DNA from: CAMDPA01 sp965223035
GTDB lineage: Bacteria; Pseudomonadota; Alphaproteobacteria; Rhizobiales; Hyphomicrobiaceae
NCBI GenBank assembly: GCA_965223035.1
Contig: OZ244980.1
Coordinates: 4,526,001-4,590,000, forward strand
Length of the DNA: 64,000 nt
Reading direction: 5' to 3'
Each line of letters starts with the position of its first letter. The first letter of the stretch is position 1. A program made the position numbers and the translations under genes. The notes under the pieces are model-generated. The model did not search any database and was not told where the DNA came from. It saw only the letters and a program-made list of their open reading frames with translations. Positions 1-7,940 of the stretch are shown here, one piece after another.

Positions 1-62
1 CGCGTTTACGTCGGATCGCGAGCGCTCGCACCGCGAACGGGGCGCCGGCCCAATATCTTAGC

Positions 63-1184
63 TTAGGGCACGGGCAGCGCCGTGCGATAGCCGCGGCGCA
101 AACCGGTCTCGAGCGCGCGCTGTAGGCCGCGCGCGCCGACCGAGCGGGCCATCCGCTCCGGCACGACCCACAATCGATAGTCAGGCCCGTGGGTCGACAC
201 CTCGCAGTTCAGCCGCCCGCTATGGCCCCGACACGTCGGGTCCGCCTTAACCCGTACCAGCGCCCGACGATCGTGCCGGAGATAGCGCAAATCGATGGGC
301 TGCACCAACGCTTCCGGCACGCCCAAGTCGACATTGCGGAACACACACCGCGGGGTGTTGCGACACGCGCCGGCCCGCCCACCGAGCGTGTTGATGGTGC
401 CGAACGCGCGCCGTCGCGGCATGGCCCGCGCGTTACGCTCGGCGCCACGGCTGATGTAGCAGGTCGCGCCCACGCACAGGATCGGATCCGCCGTTCGACT
501 GAAGCGGCGGATGCCCCGTCGACCGGGTTCCATGACCAACAGGATCGTCACCCGTGTGGCAGGGCGCGCAAGCGGTGATGGCTTCAGCTCACGATGATAA
601 CTTGCATCAGGCCGCAGATCCGAACGCAACCTCGCGGCCACAGCCGGTCGCGGCCGGTCCACGCTGCGCCGCCGCGCGCGGCCGATCTTTTCCGAGAGCC
701 GATCAAGCTCGGCCTCGCGCTCCGCCTCCATAATGCGTTTGGCCACCTCCGCCTCGATCGCGCGGCGGCGGACCTCGGGGTCGGAGTCGATCCGATCGGC
801 CGCTCGCGCGCGGTCGATACCGCGATCGACCGGCGTGGGGCCAAACCGATGCTGCGCCGGATCGTCGCCATGTGGTGCAACATCCGATGACGGATCACCG
901 ATATCGGCGTCCACGCGTTGCGCCGCCCATTCCGCGCGCGCGCGCACCAGCATGTCGATTTCATCGCGCTGCAGCCGGCCATCGCCTGTTGAGGCGCGCT
1001 CAGCGTGCCGCCGCCCAGCGTGCGATGGTGAGATCTCCGCGGCCGCAGCCGCCCCGCCGAGGTGCAAGCCGGGCGCTGGCCCGGCCGCCGCGGCCATCAA
1101 GGCCGCCGCCATTGAAACTGTTGCTAACGACGTCTTCGTCACGACCCTTGCCCGCATCAATGTGCCTACCGATCGTCGCGCCAT
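63..1184 (-). CDS. Secreted cysteine-containing hypothetical protein
   Basis: The open frame reaches position 1250, but I start at the ATG at 1182-1184, which has a good ribosome site (AAAGGTGG at about 1189-1196). From there the protein begins with basic residues (MARRS) followed by an Ala-rich hydrophobic stretch, typical of a signal peptide, so it is probably periplasmic. A charged Arg/Glu-rich linker follows. The C-terminal ~180 residues form a compact domain with several cysteines (LCVGATCYIS, ACRNTPRCVF), suggesting disulfide bonds. I believe similar C-terminal domains occur in uncharacterised alphaproteobacterial secreted proteins, but I cannot name a function. The stop TAA lies at 63-65. 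Confidence 0.7.
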   Translation of the reverse strand: MARRSVGTLMRARVVTKTSLATVSMAAALMAAAAGPAPGLHLGGAAAAAEISPSHAGRRHAERASTGDGRLQRDEIDMLVRARAEWAAQRVDADIGDPSSDVAPHGDDPAQHRFGPTPVDRGIDRARAADRIDSDPEVRRRAIEAEVAKRIMEAEREAELDRLSEKIGRARRRSVDRPRPAVAARLRSDLRPDASYHRELKPSPLARPATRVTILLVMEPGRRGIRRFSRTADPILCVGATCYISRGAERNARAMPRRRAFGTINTLGGRAGACRNTPRCVFRNVDLGVPEALVQPIDLRYLRHDRRALVRVKADPTCRGHSGRLNCEVSTHGPDYRLWVVPERMARSVGARGLQRALETGLRRGYRTALPVP

Positions 1185-1712
1185 AGAGCCACCTTTGCAC
1201 CCACTTGTTTGGGCACCCACCTTGTTTTGGCACCGACCGCGCAGTTGCACCCCGTTGCTGCCGCCCCTGACCCGCCGGACCCTGCCGCAAACCGCCTGAA
1301 CCCTACCTGAATGCGGCCCGATTCGATCGAAACTGAGTCCAAACGAGCGCCGCCGCGGCCGCGCAAACAGCGCCGCAATGCGGCCTTCGTTGGCGGTTCC
1401 CCCTGCTGCCGGCTAACGGACCTGGCGGCCCCACCGCCGCTTGACCCAATCAAAAGCGCCTCCGGAGTTTCCGGGGCGGTTCAGCATGATGTTCTGGGTG
1501 GCAAGTGGAGGACTGGAGTGGAGGAATCGGGCGGGGGAGCGGGCCGGTATAGCGATTCCGCCTAAGGCGGAAATGATGTAAGGTGGCCGAGGTCCTATTG
1601 AGAGGCCGCAATGGTCGATAAGGCTGCGGGAGAAGGCCTTAGAACCCGCGAGGAGAAGCGGTCGGATCAAGGCCGGCGGTGCGGGCTCAGGGGTTGAGAA
1701 TCTGATGAATAT
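1185..1712. other. Intergenic stretch with one dispersed repeat copy
   Basis: No convincing gene. Short frames here have no recognisable domain, and those reaching into 1713-1801 simply translate the tRNA. The only structured piece is a repeat copy at 1543-1579, listed separately. Confidence 0.5.
1543..1579 (+). repeat. Dispersed repeat family 2, copy R1 (GATTCCGCCT/AGGCGG core)
   Basis: Contains GCGATTCCGCCTAAGGCGG followed by AAATGATG. The same core recurs at 2262-2298 (minus), 24429-24466 (plus) and 61069-61102 (minus). CCGCCTNAGGCGG is a near-perfect inverted repeat, so each copy can form a short hairpin. Confidence 0.6.
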
Positions 1713-1804
1713 GGAGAGGTGGCAGAGTGGTCGAATGCACCGCACTCGAAATGCGGCAGGCTGGGTGACTGGCCTCGGGGGTTCGAATCCCCCCCTCTCC
1801 GCCA
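1713..1804 (+). tRNA. tRNA-Ser (CGA)
   Basis: The acceptor stem pairs GGAGAGG (1713-1719) with CCTCTCC (1794-1800), then discriminator G and encoded CCA (1802-1804). The anticodon stem CCGCA/TGCGG encloses loop CTCGAAA with anticodon CGA at 1747-1749. A long variable arm, typical of serine tRNAs, precedes the T-arm GGGTTCGAATCCC. Confidence 0.95.
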
Positions 1805-1936
1805 TGGGTCGTCAACAAGCTGCTGATTTAGCTGATTTAATCCTGCTTCAGCGCGATCCAACCGTTGTTTCTACCCACGTAAATTGCGTGGATCACCGCA
1901 GATCTGGCAGGATTGGTGCCTGCGAGCCTGGATTCT

Positions 1937-1993
1937 GAGATACACAAACTCTTAATAAGCGGGTCCGAGGTTCGAATCCTTGTACACCCACCA
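1937..1993 (+). pseudogene. Truncated 3' part of tRNA-Lys(CTT), possible attachment-site remnant
   Basis: The sequence carries a lysine-type anticodon loop CTCTTAA (anticodon CTT at 1951-1953), a variable loop, a good T-arm (GAGGTTCGAATCCT), the acceptor 3' strand TACACCC, discriminator A and CCA (1991-1993). The matching 5' half (expected to begin GGGTGTA) is absent upstream, and the bases before the anticodon loop cannot form the stem. A tRNA 3' end without its 5' half is the usual scar of site-specific integration into a tRNA gene. That reading is inference. Confidence 0.65.
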
Positions 1994-2094
1994 TTGATTT
2001 CAAAAGCTTAGCCGGCTTGAGACTTCGATAGTTTCGTCGCCGTGGCCGAACCGTGGCCCTTTTCATCGTCGCCCCACCCCTGGCTCCATGTCCG

Positions 2095-2402
2095 TCCGTA
2101 CCGGCCGTCGTGGCGAATCCGGCGAAAGCCCCTTGGTGGTACGTGCATCAGGTAGCGGTGGATGAACTTATGCGGGCTGAGCGTCACAGTCTTCCAGCGC
2201 TCGCGTTATCCGGCGCGATACTGTTTCCAGCCGAAGGCCACGCCGTCGTCGTCGACCTTTGCATCATGTCCGCCCGAGGCGGAATCGCCCGAGCCGGCCC
2301 ATCAAACGGTGGCTTGTAATACGCAACCCGTTTGATCCGGCGCAGCGGTGCGATGATGCGGTTGAACGTGGTATTTTCGGCCAGCCCAGCAAGGGTGCCT
2401 CG
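2095..2402 (-). pseudogene. IS91-family (Y2) transposase, C-terminal half, decayed
   Basis: Read on the minus strand, one frame from 2402 gives LAGLAE, then IIAPLRRIKR and YYKPPFDGPA, the conserved block just before the catalytic tyrosine region of IS91/IS801-type transposases. After a junction at 2262-2298 the next frame gives VAFGWKQYR, an in-frame TAA, then LSPHKFIHRYLMHVPPRGFRRIRHDG, matching the family's conserved 'HV.P.GF.RIRH' block. The catalytic tyrosine segment (usually YLxRYTHRVAISN) is missing. The complementary N-proximal half lies at 9901-10284 on the other strand. Family assignment is from remembered consensus. Confidence 0.75.
2262..2298 (-). repeat. Dispersed repeat family 2, copy R2
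   Basis: On the minus strand it reads GGCGATTCCGCCTC then GGGCGGACATGATGC, matching the copy at 24429-24466 closely. It lies inside the IS91 transposase relic exactly where the catalytic-tyrosine segment is missing, so it marks an insertion or deletion junction. Confidence 0.6.
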
Positions 2403-2585
2403 CCAAAGCTGCGCCCGCCCATGTTCAACTCAAACAAGCAAGTCGCATCGAGGTCAGTTGAGCCGCAATGGACCATGATTGGCAAGCAAGGGTCGAGCCT
2501 TGTTGAGGTTAGGCAAATTTTAACTTGATTGTCGATCCGTTGGACGTTGGACAATTCGAACCAGGTTGGCTGTTGGGGGCTTCGA

Positions 2586-3983
2586 ATGATGGGCGTTCAG
2601 AGAAGTTTGTTTTTTGTTTCGATCGCCATACTTTCATTTTTTGTTGGGGTTTTGACAGCGCATCGCGGATCATTTCCTTACCAGCACATCAGCTCGGCGG
2701 TGCAAACGGTCGAAGCGCTGGTCGAGACGACCATGGATTCCTTGAAAACTCCGATGGGTGAATACATCGGGCCGACGAAAACTGACGCGGCCGATGTTTC
2801 AGCTCAGCGATGGACGATTTTCGATACGACCGCAAAACGGTTACCAGTTATCGCCGGTGGCGGGTTGAACCACTATTTGCACCACTGCCCAAAGCACGGG
2901 TGCTTGGCAGTCGCTTTTGATGCGGACGGTAAAATCAGCAAGACCTGGCCCTACAGACCAATCGACATCTACGACGCTGACAAGACGGCAGGCGCGTATC
3001 CTCACGAGGCGATCAGTTTTGATCCAATCCGGAATGTTAGGCCGATCGGCGTAGCAGTGCTGTCCGACCGTGATATCCTAGTCAACTTCCAATCAAAGGG
3101 ACCGGTCTTTCCATTCGGCATGGGCGTTGCCCGGGTAGGAACGGATGGTGCGCCGGTTTGGACGAGGTTTGACTACAGCCACCATTGGTCAGCGGTTCGT
3201 GGCGAAAACAGGATATTTGTACCCGCACTAAAAATTGGTAGCGCCAATGTCCGCTTCAGGCAGGGCGGTGGCCCTTCACCTCGAAACATAACGCTCACTT
3301 GCCGCACGGGCCGGCCGCATCTCGATACAATCCAGGTCATCAATGGCTCCGGCGATATGCTGGAAGAGATCGAGCTGATGCCGATCTTTCTGAAATCTAA
3401 CTGGGTCGGTGTCCTATCCGAGACCACCGATCCTTGTGACCCGATACACCTCAATTTCGTCGATGCGGTTGGTGCCGATGCCGGACCAGGGCTGGCTACG
3501 GGAGATCTCATCATCTCACTTCGCAACATATCTCGTTTCGCCATCCTCGATGGCAAGTCGCGAAACATCAAGCGTCTCGTCGGCGGCAATTTTATTCAGC
3601 AGCACTCGGTTCAGCACCTTTCGGGTCCGAAGGTTCTGCTGTTTGACAACCACGGCGGCGATGCCGGACTGGCTGCGTCCCGCATTGTGCAGTATGACCT
3701 GGCGACGGGAGCCGAGACACGGATATTTCCTAACGCCGACACGCCTAAAGAGTTTTCCGAAGTATTCTCCGATCGGGCTGGACACCTTTCAATTTCGCCT
3801 GACCGGACGAGGGTCCTCGCCAGCTTCAGCTATGCAGGCCGCGCATTCGAAATCGACATCCGGACCGGCAAACTGCTCGCGGTGTTTGACAATGTTCATG
3901 ACCTTTCGTCGATGACCGGGGTTCGGCTGCCCGATAAAGCAGCCCGCTTTAAGATCTTTTCAATGAGTTATCTAAACAATTGA
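2586..3983 (+). CDS. Arylsulfotransferase (ASST)-like membrane-anchored protein
   Basis: About 465 residues. The frame is open from a TTG at 2529, but I prefer ATG 2586 (or 2589), preceded by GGGGG and giving a short basic start then one hydrophobic helix (SLFFVSIAILSFFVGVL): a signal anchor with the rest in the periplasm. The body resembles the beta-propeller arylsulfotransferase family (PF14269-like): DPIHLNFVDAV, GDLIISLRNIS, and FIQQHSVQHL...LLFDNHGGD, where the family has its conserved His-Asp stretch. Such enzymes move sulfate between phenolic compounds without PAPS. It is first in a plus-strand pair with the small membrane protein at 4026. The gene looks less GC-rich than the flanks. 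Family fairly sure; substrate unknown. Confidence 0.72.
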   Translation: MMGVQRSLFFVSIAILSFFVGVLTAHRGSFPYQHISSAVQTVEALVETTMDSLKTPMGEYIGPTKTDAADVSAQRWTIFDTTAKRLPVIAGGGLNHYLHHCPKHGCLAVAFDADGKISKTWPYRPIDIYDADKTAGAYPHEAISFDPIRNVRPIGVAVLSDRDILVNFQSKGPVFPFGMGVARVGTDGAPVWTRFDYSHHWSAVRGENRIFVPALKIGSANVRFRQGGGPSPRNITLTCRTGRPHLDTIQVINGSGDMLEEIELMPIFLKSNWVGVLSETTDPCDPIHLNFVDAVGADAGPGLATGDLIISLRNISRFAILDGKSRNIKRLVGGNFIQQHSVQHLSGPKVLLFDNHGGDAGLAASRIVQYDLATGAETRIFPNADTPKEFSEVFSDRAGHLSISPDRTRVLASFSYAGRAFEIDIRTGKLLAVFDNVHDLSSMTGVRLPDKAARFKIFSMSYLNN

Positions 3984-4025
3984 GATCGCCAGACTGATAT
4001 TGAAAAACTTACGGAGTTGCACTCA

Positions 4026-4277
4026 ATGGCCCGCTTCGCAGTTGTTCTGATTCTCGCGCTCAGCCCAACTGCGGCGCAGGCCTATATCGGTCCCGGCGCC
4101 GGAATTACGGCTATTGGCTCGGTTCTTGCCGTATTTGCCGTGCTGATGCTGGCGATCGTTGGGTTCGTTTGGTACCCGATCAAGCGGCTACTTGCCAAAC
4201 TCACGAAATCGGGTTCGGACACGTCACAGACTGCGGACAAAATCGCTGTCGATGCGCAAGCAAGTCAACCAAACTAA
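4026..4277 (+). CDS. Small membrane protein (YIGPGAGI-type)
   Basis: 83 residues from ATG 4026, chosen over the TTG at 4017 because ACGGAG (4011-4016) is correctly spaced for it. It has an N-terminal signal-like helix ending AAQAYIGPGAG, a second long hydrophobic helix (VLAVFAVLMLAIVGFVWYP), then a basic KRLLAKL segment and a polar tail. Two membrane passes, or a cleaved signal plus one anchor. It starts 42 bp after the ASST-like gene, so the two are probably co-transcribed. I recall similar small proteins beside envelope-modification genes; function unknown. Confidence 0.6.
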   Translation: MARFAVVLILALSPTAAQAYIGPGAGITAIGSVLAVFAVLMLAIVGFVWYPIKRLLAKLTKSGSDTSQTADKIAVDAQASQPN

Positions 4278-4299
4278 TTTAGCCTCAAATGATGAGCCG

Positions 4300-4674
4300 A
4301 CGATGGGTGCCGCGCCCAGGTCGTGCAGCCACGACCATGCCGTCTTGTAGGAGCCGAAGCTAAATAATGCGCTGCAGGTCCTTGGCAGAGATCCTGTTGC
4401 AGCGCGTGCTGATCTCGACTACGGCGCCAAACCACATCTTGAACGGCTTACGCGTCTTCGCCAACAGCGCATCGGACGTCAGGCTTGTCTGATGCGCGCA
4501 GTCCGCGCAGTCAAACTGGAAGCCGTCACGCTCGGTCCAAACACGTGTGCCGTAGCATCGAGCACACGCGGACTTGCCTGCCCAACGGGCCTCGATCCAG
4601 TAGGCACGGCGGTCCGCTTCCGTCGCGATCCGTGCCTCGCACTCAGTCGCCGTCTTTGGAAATTTACGCCACAA
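4300..4674 (-). pseudogene. IS1595-family transposase, N-terminal relic
   Basis: The first 104 codons (from 4674) give FPKTATECEARIATEADRRAYW, a zinc ribbon (CARCYGTRVW...CADCAHQTSLT) and KTRKPFKMWFGAV...ISAKDLQRI, the N-terminal layout of IS1595/ISXO2-type transposases. A stop follows at 4360, but after a frameshift the family sequence resumes (FGSYKTAWSWLHDLGAA) to about 4300 and is then lost. No DDE catalytic domain remains, so it is dead. The CTAG-bounded repeat A begins 92 bp upstream of its start. Confidence 0.75.
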
Positions 4675-4765
4675 ATCGTTTCGGAATTGCTGCGCCTTGG
4701 ACCAACTGCTCGTTGGTGCTCATGTTGCACTACATTGCGCCGGAACCATGTTCCCCGACTGTATT

Positions 4766-4917
4766 CTAGATCATCGCGCCTTAAATCGGAACCACAAAGC
4801 CGGTTCCAATTGCGCCGGTTCCGATTTAAGGCGCAAAGATGATCGCGCCTTAAAGTGTAGAGCAACCTGCCTTTAATCGGGATCGTTCCGATTCCGATGA
4901 AAGGCAGGTTGCTCTAG
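4766..4917. repeat. CTAG-bounded palindromic element A (long form)
   Basis: Starts CTAGATCATCGCGCC and ends GGCAGGTTGCTCTAG. It consists of two imperfect hairpins in tandem. The first pairs ATCATCGCGCCTTAAATCGG with its complement near 4823-4843; the second pairs AGAGCAACCTGCC with GGCAGGTTGCTCT. Near-identical long copies lie at 11476-11629 and 41198-41350. Confidence 0.85.
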
Positions 4918-5033
4918 TACGCAAGTTTCGATTGAATTGATAAGTGCTTTGACGAACCGCTCCGCACACACCGCGCACGATTGTGGCGGCTCCCGTCGTT
5001 GATGGCATTTCCGTATAGATTCGGACCGACCGC

Positions 5034-6113
5034 CTAGCTCGTCAGTTGGTGATAAAGACGCGAGACTTGGTCGAGGCGGCCCGCATCGAGACCGCTATTG
5101 TCGAATTGCGGCGCCGCCGCTCCTGACGATGGTGCACCCATCATCTTGACCATTCGCTCAATATCAACGCATGCTTCCTCGTCCAGTATTTTGAGCAGAT
5201 TTCCAATTTCCTTGCGAGGTTCCAAACACAGTCGATCGAATGAAATGAAATTAATCTGGGGGAGTCCCAATCCGGCCATGTATTGATAAGCCGCGACCCA
5301 GTAATCAAGCCAAAAATCAATACTTGTCGCTTCGCGAGCCTGTCTGTCGAATCCGGGAAATTTTATCGGATAAAGGTTGGCGCCGAATTCCAGGTGGCCG
5401 ATTTCGCGCATATATGTCCTGGAAAATTCGTCATCCATATGCGCTTCCAGAAACCGCATATGTTGTCTGTGAAGCGAAAAGACATGCGATAACGGTTCGC
5501 GCACAGGTACGATGATCGTGCAATCAGGGTAGAGCCTGGCGAGGAGAGGCAGGCGGGCAATATTGGCATTGTTCTTGGTTATGTAGCGCCGCGAATCACC
5601 GGCAGTTGCTTGCCGCGAGATTGCGATCACTTTCTTCATGTGATTGTTAAAGAAGCGTTCGAAAGCAGCGTTGTTTTGATTGCTTTGCCATAAGGTGATT
5701 CTGCCTCCGGTATAGTTATTGGGCCACCAGGCGCGCCAGAGCGCTTCTTCGAAAGCTTCGGGACTGTCAAAATCAATCAGCACACCGTCGCCGTGAGCGC
5801 GTTCGCGCCGGTCCATGCTCCTCTGGAAATTCTTTGACAAGACGTTCCAGGTCATTGGACACAGCAGGAACGGCATATAACGGTAGGTGTGCGTTGCAAA
5901 CTGTGGAAGCGACGCCATCATCTGCAGAAGGACCGTGGTCCCTGCCCGCGGCAGAGATGAAATGAAAACCGGCTGCCTGTTCTCGACTTCGGCGTATGCG
6001 GACGCGAACACGCGGTCCTCAATCTCGGCAAATGTCTTCTGCAAGCCAACTCCGCTGAAGGCGGCCTTGTGCAAAAACCTGTCCAGACTGGAATACTGCG
6101 CGGACCAGGTCAT
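5034..6113 (-). CDS. PAPS-dependent sulfotransferase
   Basis: 359 residues, cytosolic by sequence. It transfers sulfate from PAPS to a hydroxyl or amine acceptor. The 5'-phosphosulfate loop is visible near residues 51-60 (SSLPRAGTTVLLQ, with the basic residue as Arg) and the 3'-phosphate-binding region near 195-215 (CTIIVPVREPLSHVFSLHRQH). It overlaps the membrane-protein gene upstream by 4 bp (ATGA), so the two are translationally coupled. cysD/cysNC, which make its cofactor, are close by on the other strand. The acceptor could be a polysaccharide, lipid or small molecule; sequence does not decide. Base composition looks less GC-rich than the chromosome core. Confidence 0.85.
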   Translation of the reverse strand: MTWSAQYSSLDRFLHKAAFSGVGLQKTFAEIEDRVFASAYAEVENRQPVFISSLPRAGTTVLLQMMASLPQFATHTYRYMPFLLCPMTWNVLSKNFQRSMDRRERAHGDGVLIDFDSPEAFEEALWRAWWPNNYTGGRITLWQSNQNNAAFERFFNNHMKKVIAISRQATAGDSRRYITKNNANIARLPLLARLYPDCTIIVPVREPLSHVFSLHRQHMRFLEAHMDDEFSRTYMREIGHLEFGANLYPIKFPGFDRQAREATSIDFWLDYWVAAYQYMAGLGLPQINFISFDRLCLEPRKEIGNLLKILDEEACVDIERMVKMMGAPSSGAAAPQFDNSGLDAGRLDQVSRLYHQLTS

Positions 6114-6484
6114 GCACGACGTCTCCGATAAATGAAAGCTGCCAGAAGTAGGCAGTTCGCCATGATCAACCAGGGCGACATCGAAACCTGCAATAGGCTG
6201 TTGAGATCCGTTAAAGCGAATTGAACGGCCGCCGCAATGATGACCGCAGGACCGGCTAACGCGACGAAGATAAGCCCGACAATCGTGGCAGTCGATGCCA
6301 GCATTCGCGTCGCCATCGCCCGAATGGCCTGCTCTTTTTGCTCTTCACCAAGACTCTTGTTTGTCATGACGACGATAGCGGCCCGGCTATCGACAATGAT
6401 CTGGCGACATCGTTCAACGAGGCCGAGGCGCTCCATGGCGACCAGCAACATGAGCGTGGTTGCACAGATAATAACTGTCGCCAT
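6110..6484 (-). CDS. Small integral membrane protein coupled to the sulfotransferase
   Basis: 124 residues from ATG 6482-6484, which has a strong ribosome site (AAGGGAG, 6 nt upstream); the open frame reaches 6616 but without such a signal. Three hydrophobic segments: an N-terminal helix (ATVIICATTLMLLVAM), a long central one (IVGLIFVALAGPAVIIAAAVQFAL) and a C-terminal helix ending in RRRRA. A charged stretch (SLGEEQKEQAIRAMATRM) lies between the first two. No family recognised. The 4-bp overlap with the sulfotransferase suggests it anchors or partners that enzyme, which is inference. Confidence 0.6.
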   Translation of the reverse strand: MATVIICATTLMLLVAMERLGLVERCRQIIVDSRAAIVVMTNKSLGEEQKEQAIRAMATRMLASTATIVGLIFVALAGPAVIIAAAVQFALTDLNSLLQVSMSPWLIMANCLLLAAFIYRRRRA

Positions 6485-6989
6485 GAACAACTCCCTTGCC
6501 CAATTCACTTTTGCGGACACATGTTTGGTTCGCATTCCGGAATGATTGAGCTTGAACCTTGAAGTTGGCCGGCCGTTCAGTTGAAGAAACCGATGACTGC
6601 CCAAAAAGCCATACACCGATCAGATAAAAGATCTACGAACAATCGATATATGTGCCAACCAGCATACGTAGAGGTCCAACTTCGATGCATAACACTTGGT
6701 CATCGAAATACAAACATGAAATGGCACCAATGGAAGTCCCTTCAGAGCGCTGTTGCCGCCATTGAAGCGTGGGCGGGATGAAAGCAGCTTTTACCGGCGA
6801 GAAACCAGTAAGCCATATTGTCGCGTCTCGGGTTAGCGCTCGCGATACGTGTTGTCTCATCGGGACCGTCAGAACCGGTCGATCACATCGCGTGCAGTGC
6901 GGTGTTTACGCCATGCCGCGACGGCTTGATCAACGGATTGGCCGTTTAGCTGTTGCGCCGGTTGGTTATCGCGTGTTCGGGGCGGCCAG
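6485..6989. other. Divergent intergenic region between sulfotransferase operon and cysD
   Basis: About 500 bp with no convincing gene; the frame at 6769-6993 has no recognisable domain. It must carry promoters for both the leftward sulfotransferase pair and rightward cysD-cysNC. I see no clear operator or terminator. Confidence 0.4.
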
Positions 6990-7940
6990 GTGAGGGACAT
7001 GCAGCACGCTATGGCGAGTTCTAACGTAATCGGACAAAATGCTCTGTCACATCACCTGCAACAACTTGAAGCAGAATCGATTTTCATTTTCCGCGAATTG
7101 GCGGCAGAGTGTCAAAATCCGGTTCTGCTTTATTCGATTGGCAAGGACTCTTCCGTCCTGCTGCATCTGGCTATGAAGGCCTTCTACCCGTCAAAGCCGC
7201 CATTTCCGCTGCTTCATATCGATACCACCTGGAAGTTCCGAGACATGATCGCGTTTCGCGATCAGACGGCCCAACGGTTGGGGCTCGATTTGACCGTCCA
7301 CGTCAATCAGGAAGGTGTTGATGCGGGCATCTCACCCCTGACCCATGGCAGTGCAATTCACACTGACATAATGAAAACCCAGGCGCTCAGGCAGGCGCTG
7401 GACGCCGGGGGGTTCGACTGCGCTATCGGTGGTGCGCGTCGCGACGAAGAGCGATCGCGCGCGAAAGAGCGCGTCTTTTCTATGCGCGCGGCCAATCATC
7501 GCTGGGATCCGAAGCAGCAGCGCCCCGAACTGTGGTCGCTCTTTAACGGCCGGCACGGACCTCGTGAAAGTATGCGCGTATTTCCGCTGTCGAATTGGAC
7601 TGAGGCCGATGTCTGGAAGTACATCCTGGCTGAGAGAATCCCAATCGTTCCGCTCTATCTCGCGCGGCCGCGGCCAGTGATCGAGCGCGATGGCATGCTC
7701 ATCATGCGCGATGACGATCGACTGAAGCCCAGGTCTAGTGAGCGGGTTGAGACGATGACGGTTCGGTTTCGCACGTTGGGTTGTTATCCGCTGACCGGCG
7801 CGATCGTCTCAAAAGCAGATACGCTGGAAAAGGTTGTTGCGGAAGTCCTCGCCGCGCGTACATCGGAGCGGCAAGGGCGCATGATCGATCACACTCAAGC
7901 CGTTTCGATTGAAAATATGAAAAAGGAGGGCTACTTCTGA
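6990..7940 (+). CDS. cysD: Sulfate adenylyltransferase subunit 2 (CysD)
   Basis: 316 residues from GTG 6990; in-frame ATGs at 6999 and 7011 are alternative starts. Small catalytic subunit of ATP sulfurylase: ATP + sulfate to APS + PPi in the cytoplasm, driven by CysN GTPase. The PP-loop is visible (YSIGKDSSVLLHL near residue 49), as are the family blocks HIDTTWKF, GGARRDEERSRAKERVFS and the C-terminal RFRTLGCYPLTGA. Full length for the family (about 300). Its stop TGA overlaps the cysNC start by one base (TGATG), so they form one operon. Confidence 0.96.
   Translation: MRDMQHAMASSNVIGQNALSHHLQQLEAESIFIFRELAAECQNPVLLYSIGKDSSVLLHLAMKAFYPSKPPFPLLHIDTTWKFRDMIAFRDQTAQRLGLDLTVHVNQEGVDAGISPLTHGSAIHTDIMKTQALRQALDAGGFDCAIGGARRDEERSRAKERVFSMRAANHRWDPKQQRPELWSLFNGRHGPRESMRVFPLSNWTEADVWKYILAERIPIVPLYLARPRPVIERDGMLIMRDDDRLKPRSSERVETMTVRFRTLGCYPLTGAIVSKADTLEKVVAEVLAARTSERQGRMIDHTQAVSIENMKKEGYF

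Noticed and set aside
1413..1861. Minus-strand frames over tRNA-Ser encoding GGFEPPR/GGDSNPRG-type peptides
   Set aside because: These are translations of the tRNA and its T-arm, a common false gene call.
2053..2319. 88-codon plus-strand frame as a gene
   Set aside because: The IS91 transposase relic on the other strand explains this DNA; the plus frame has no domain.
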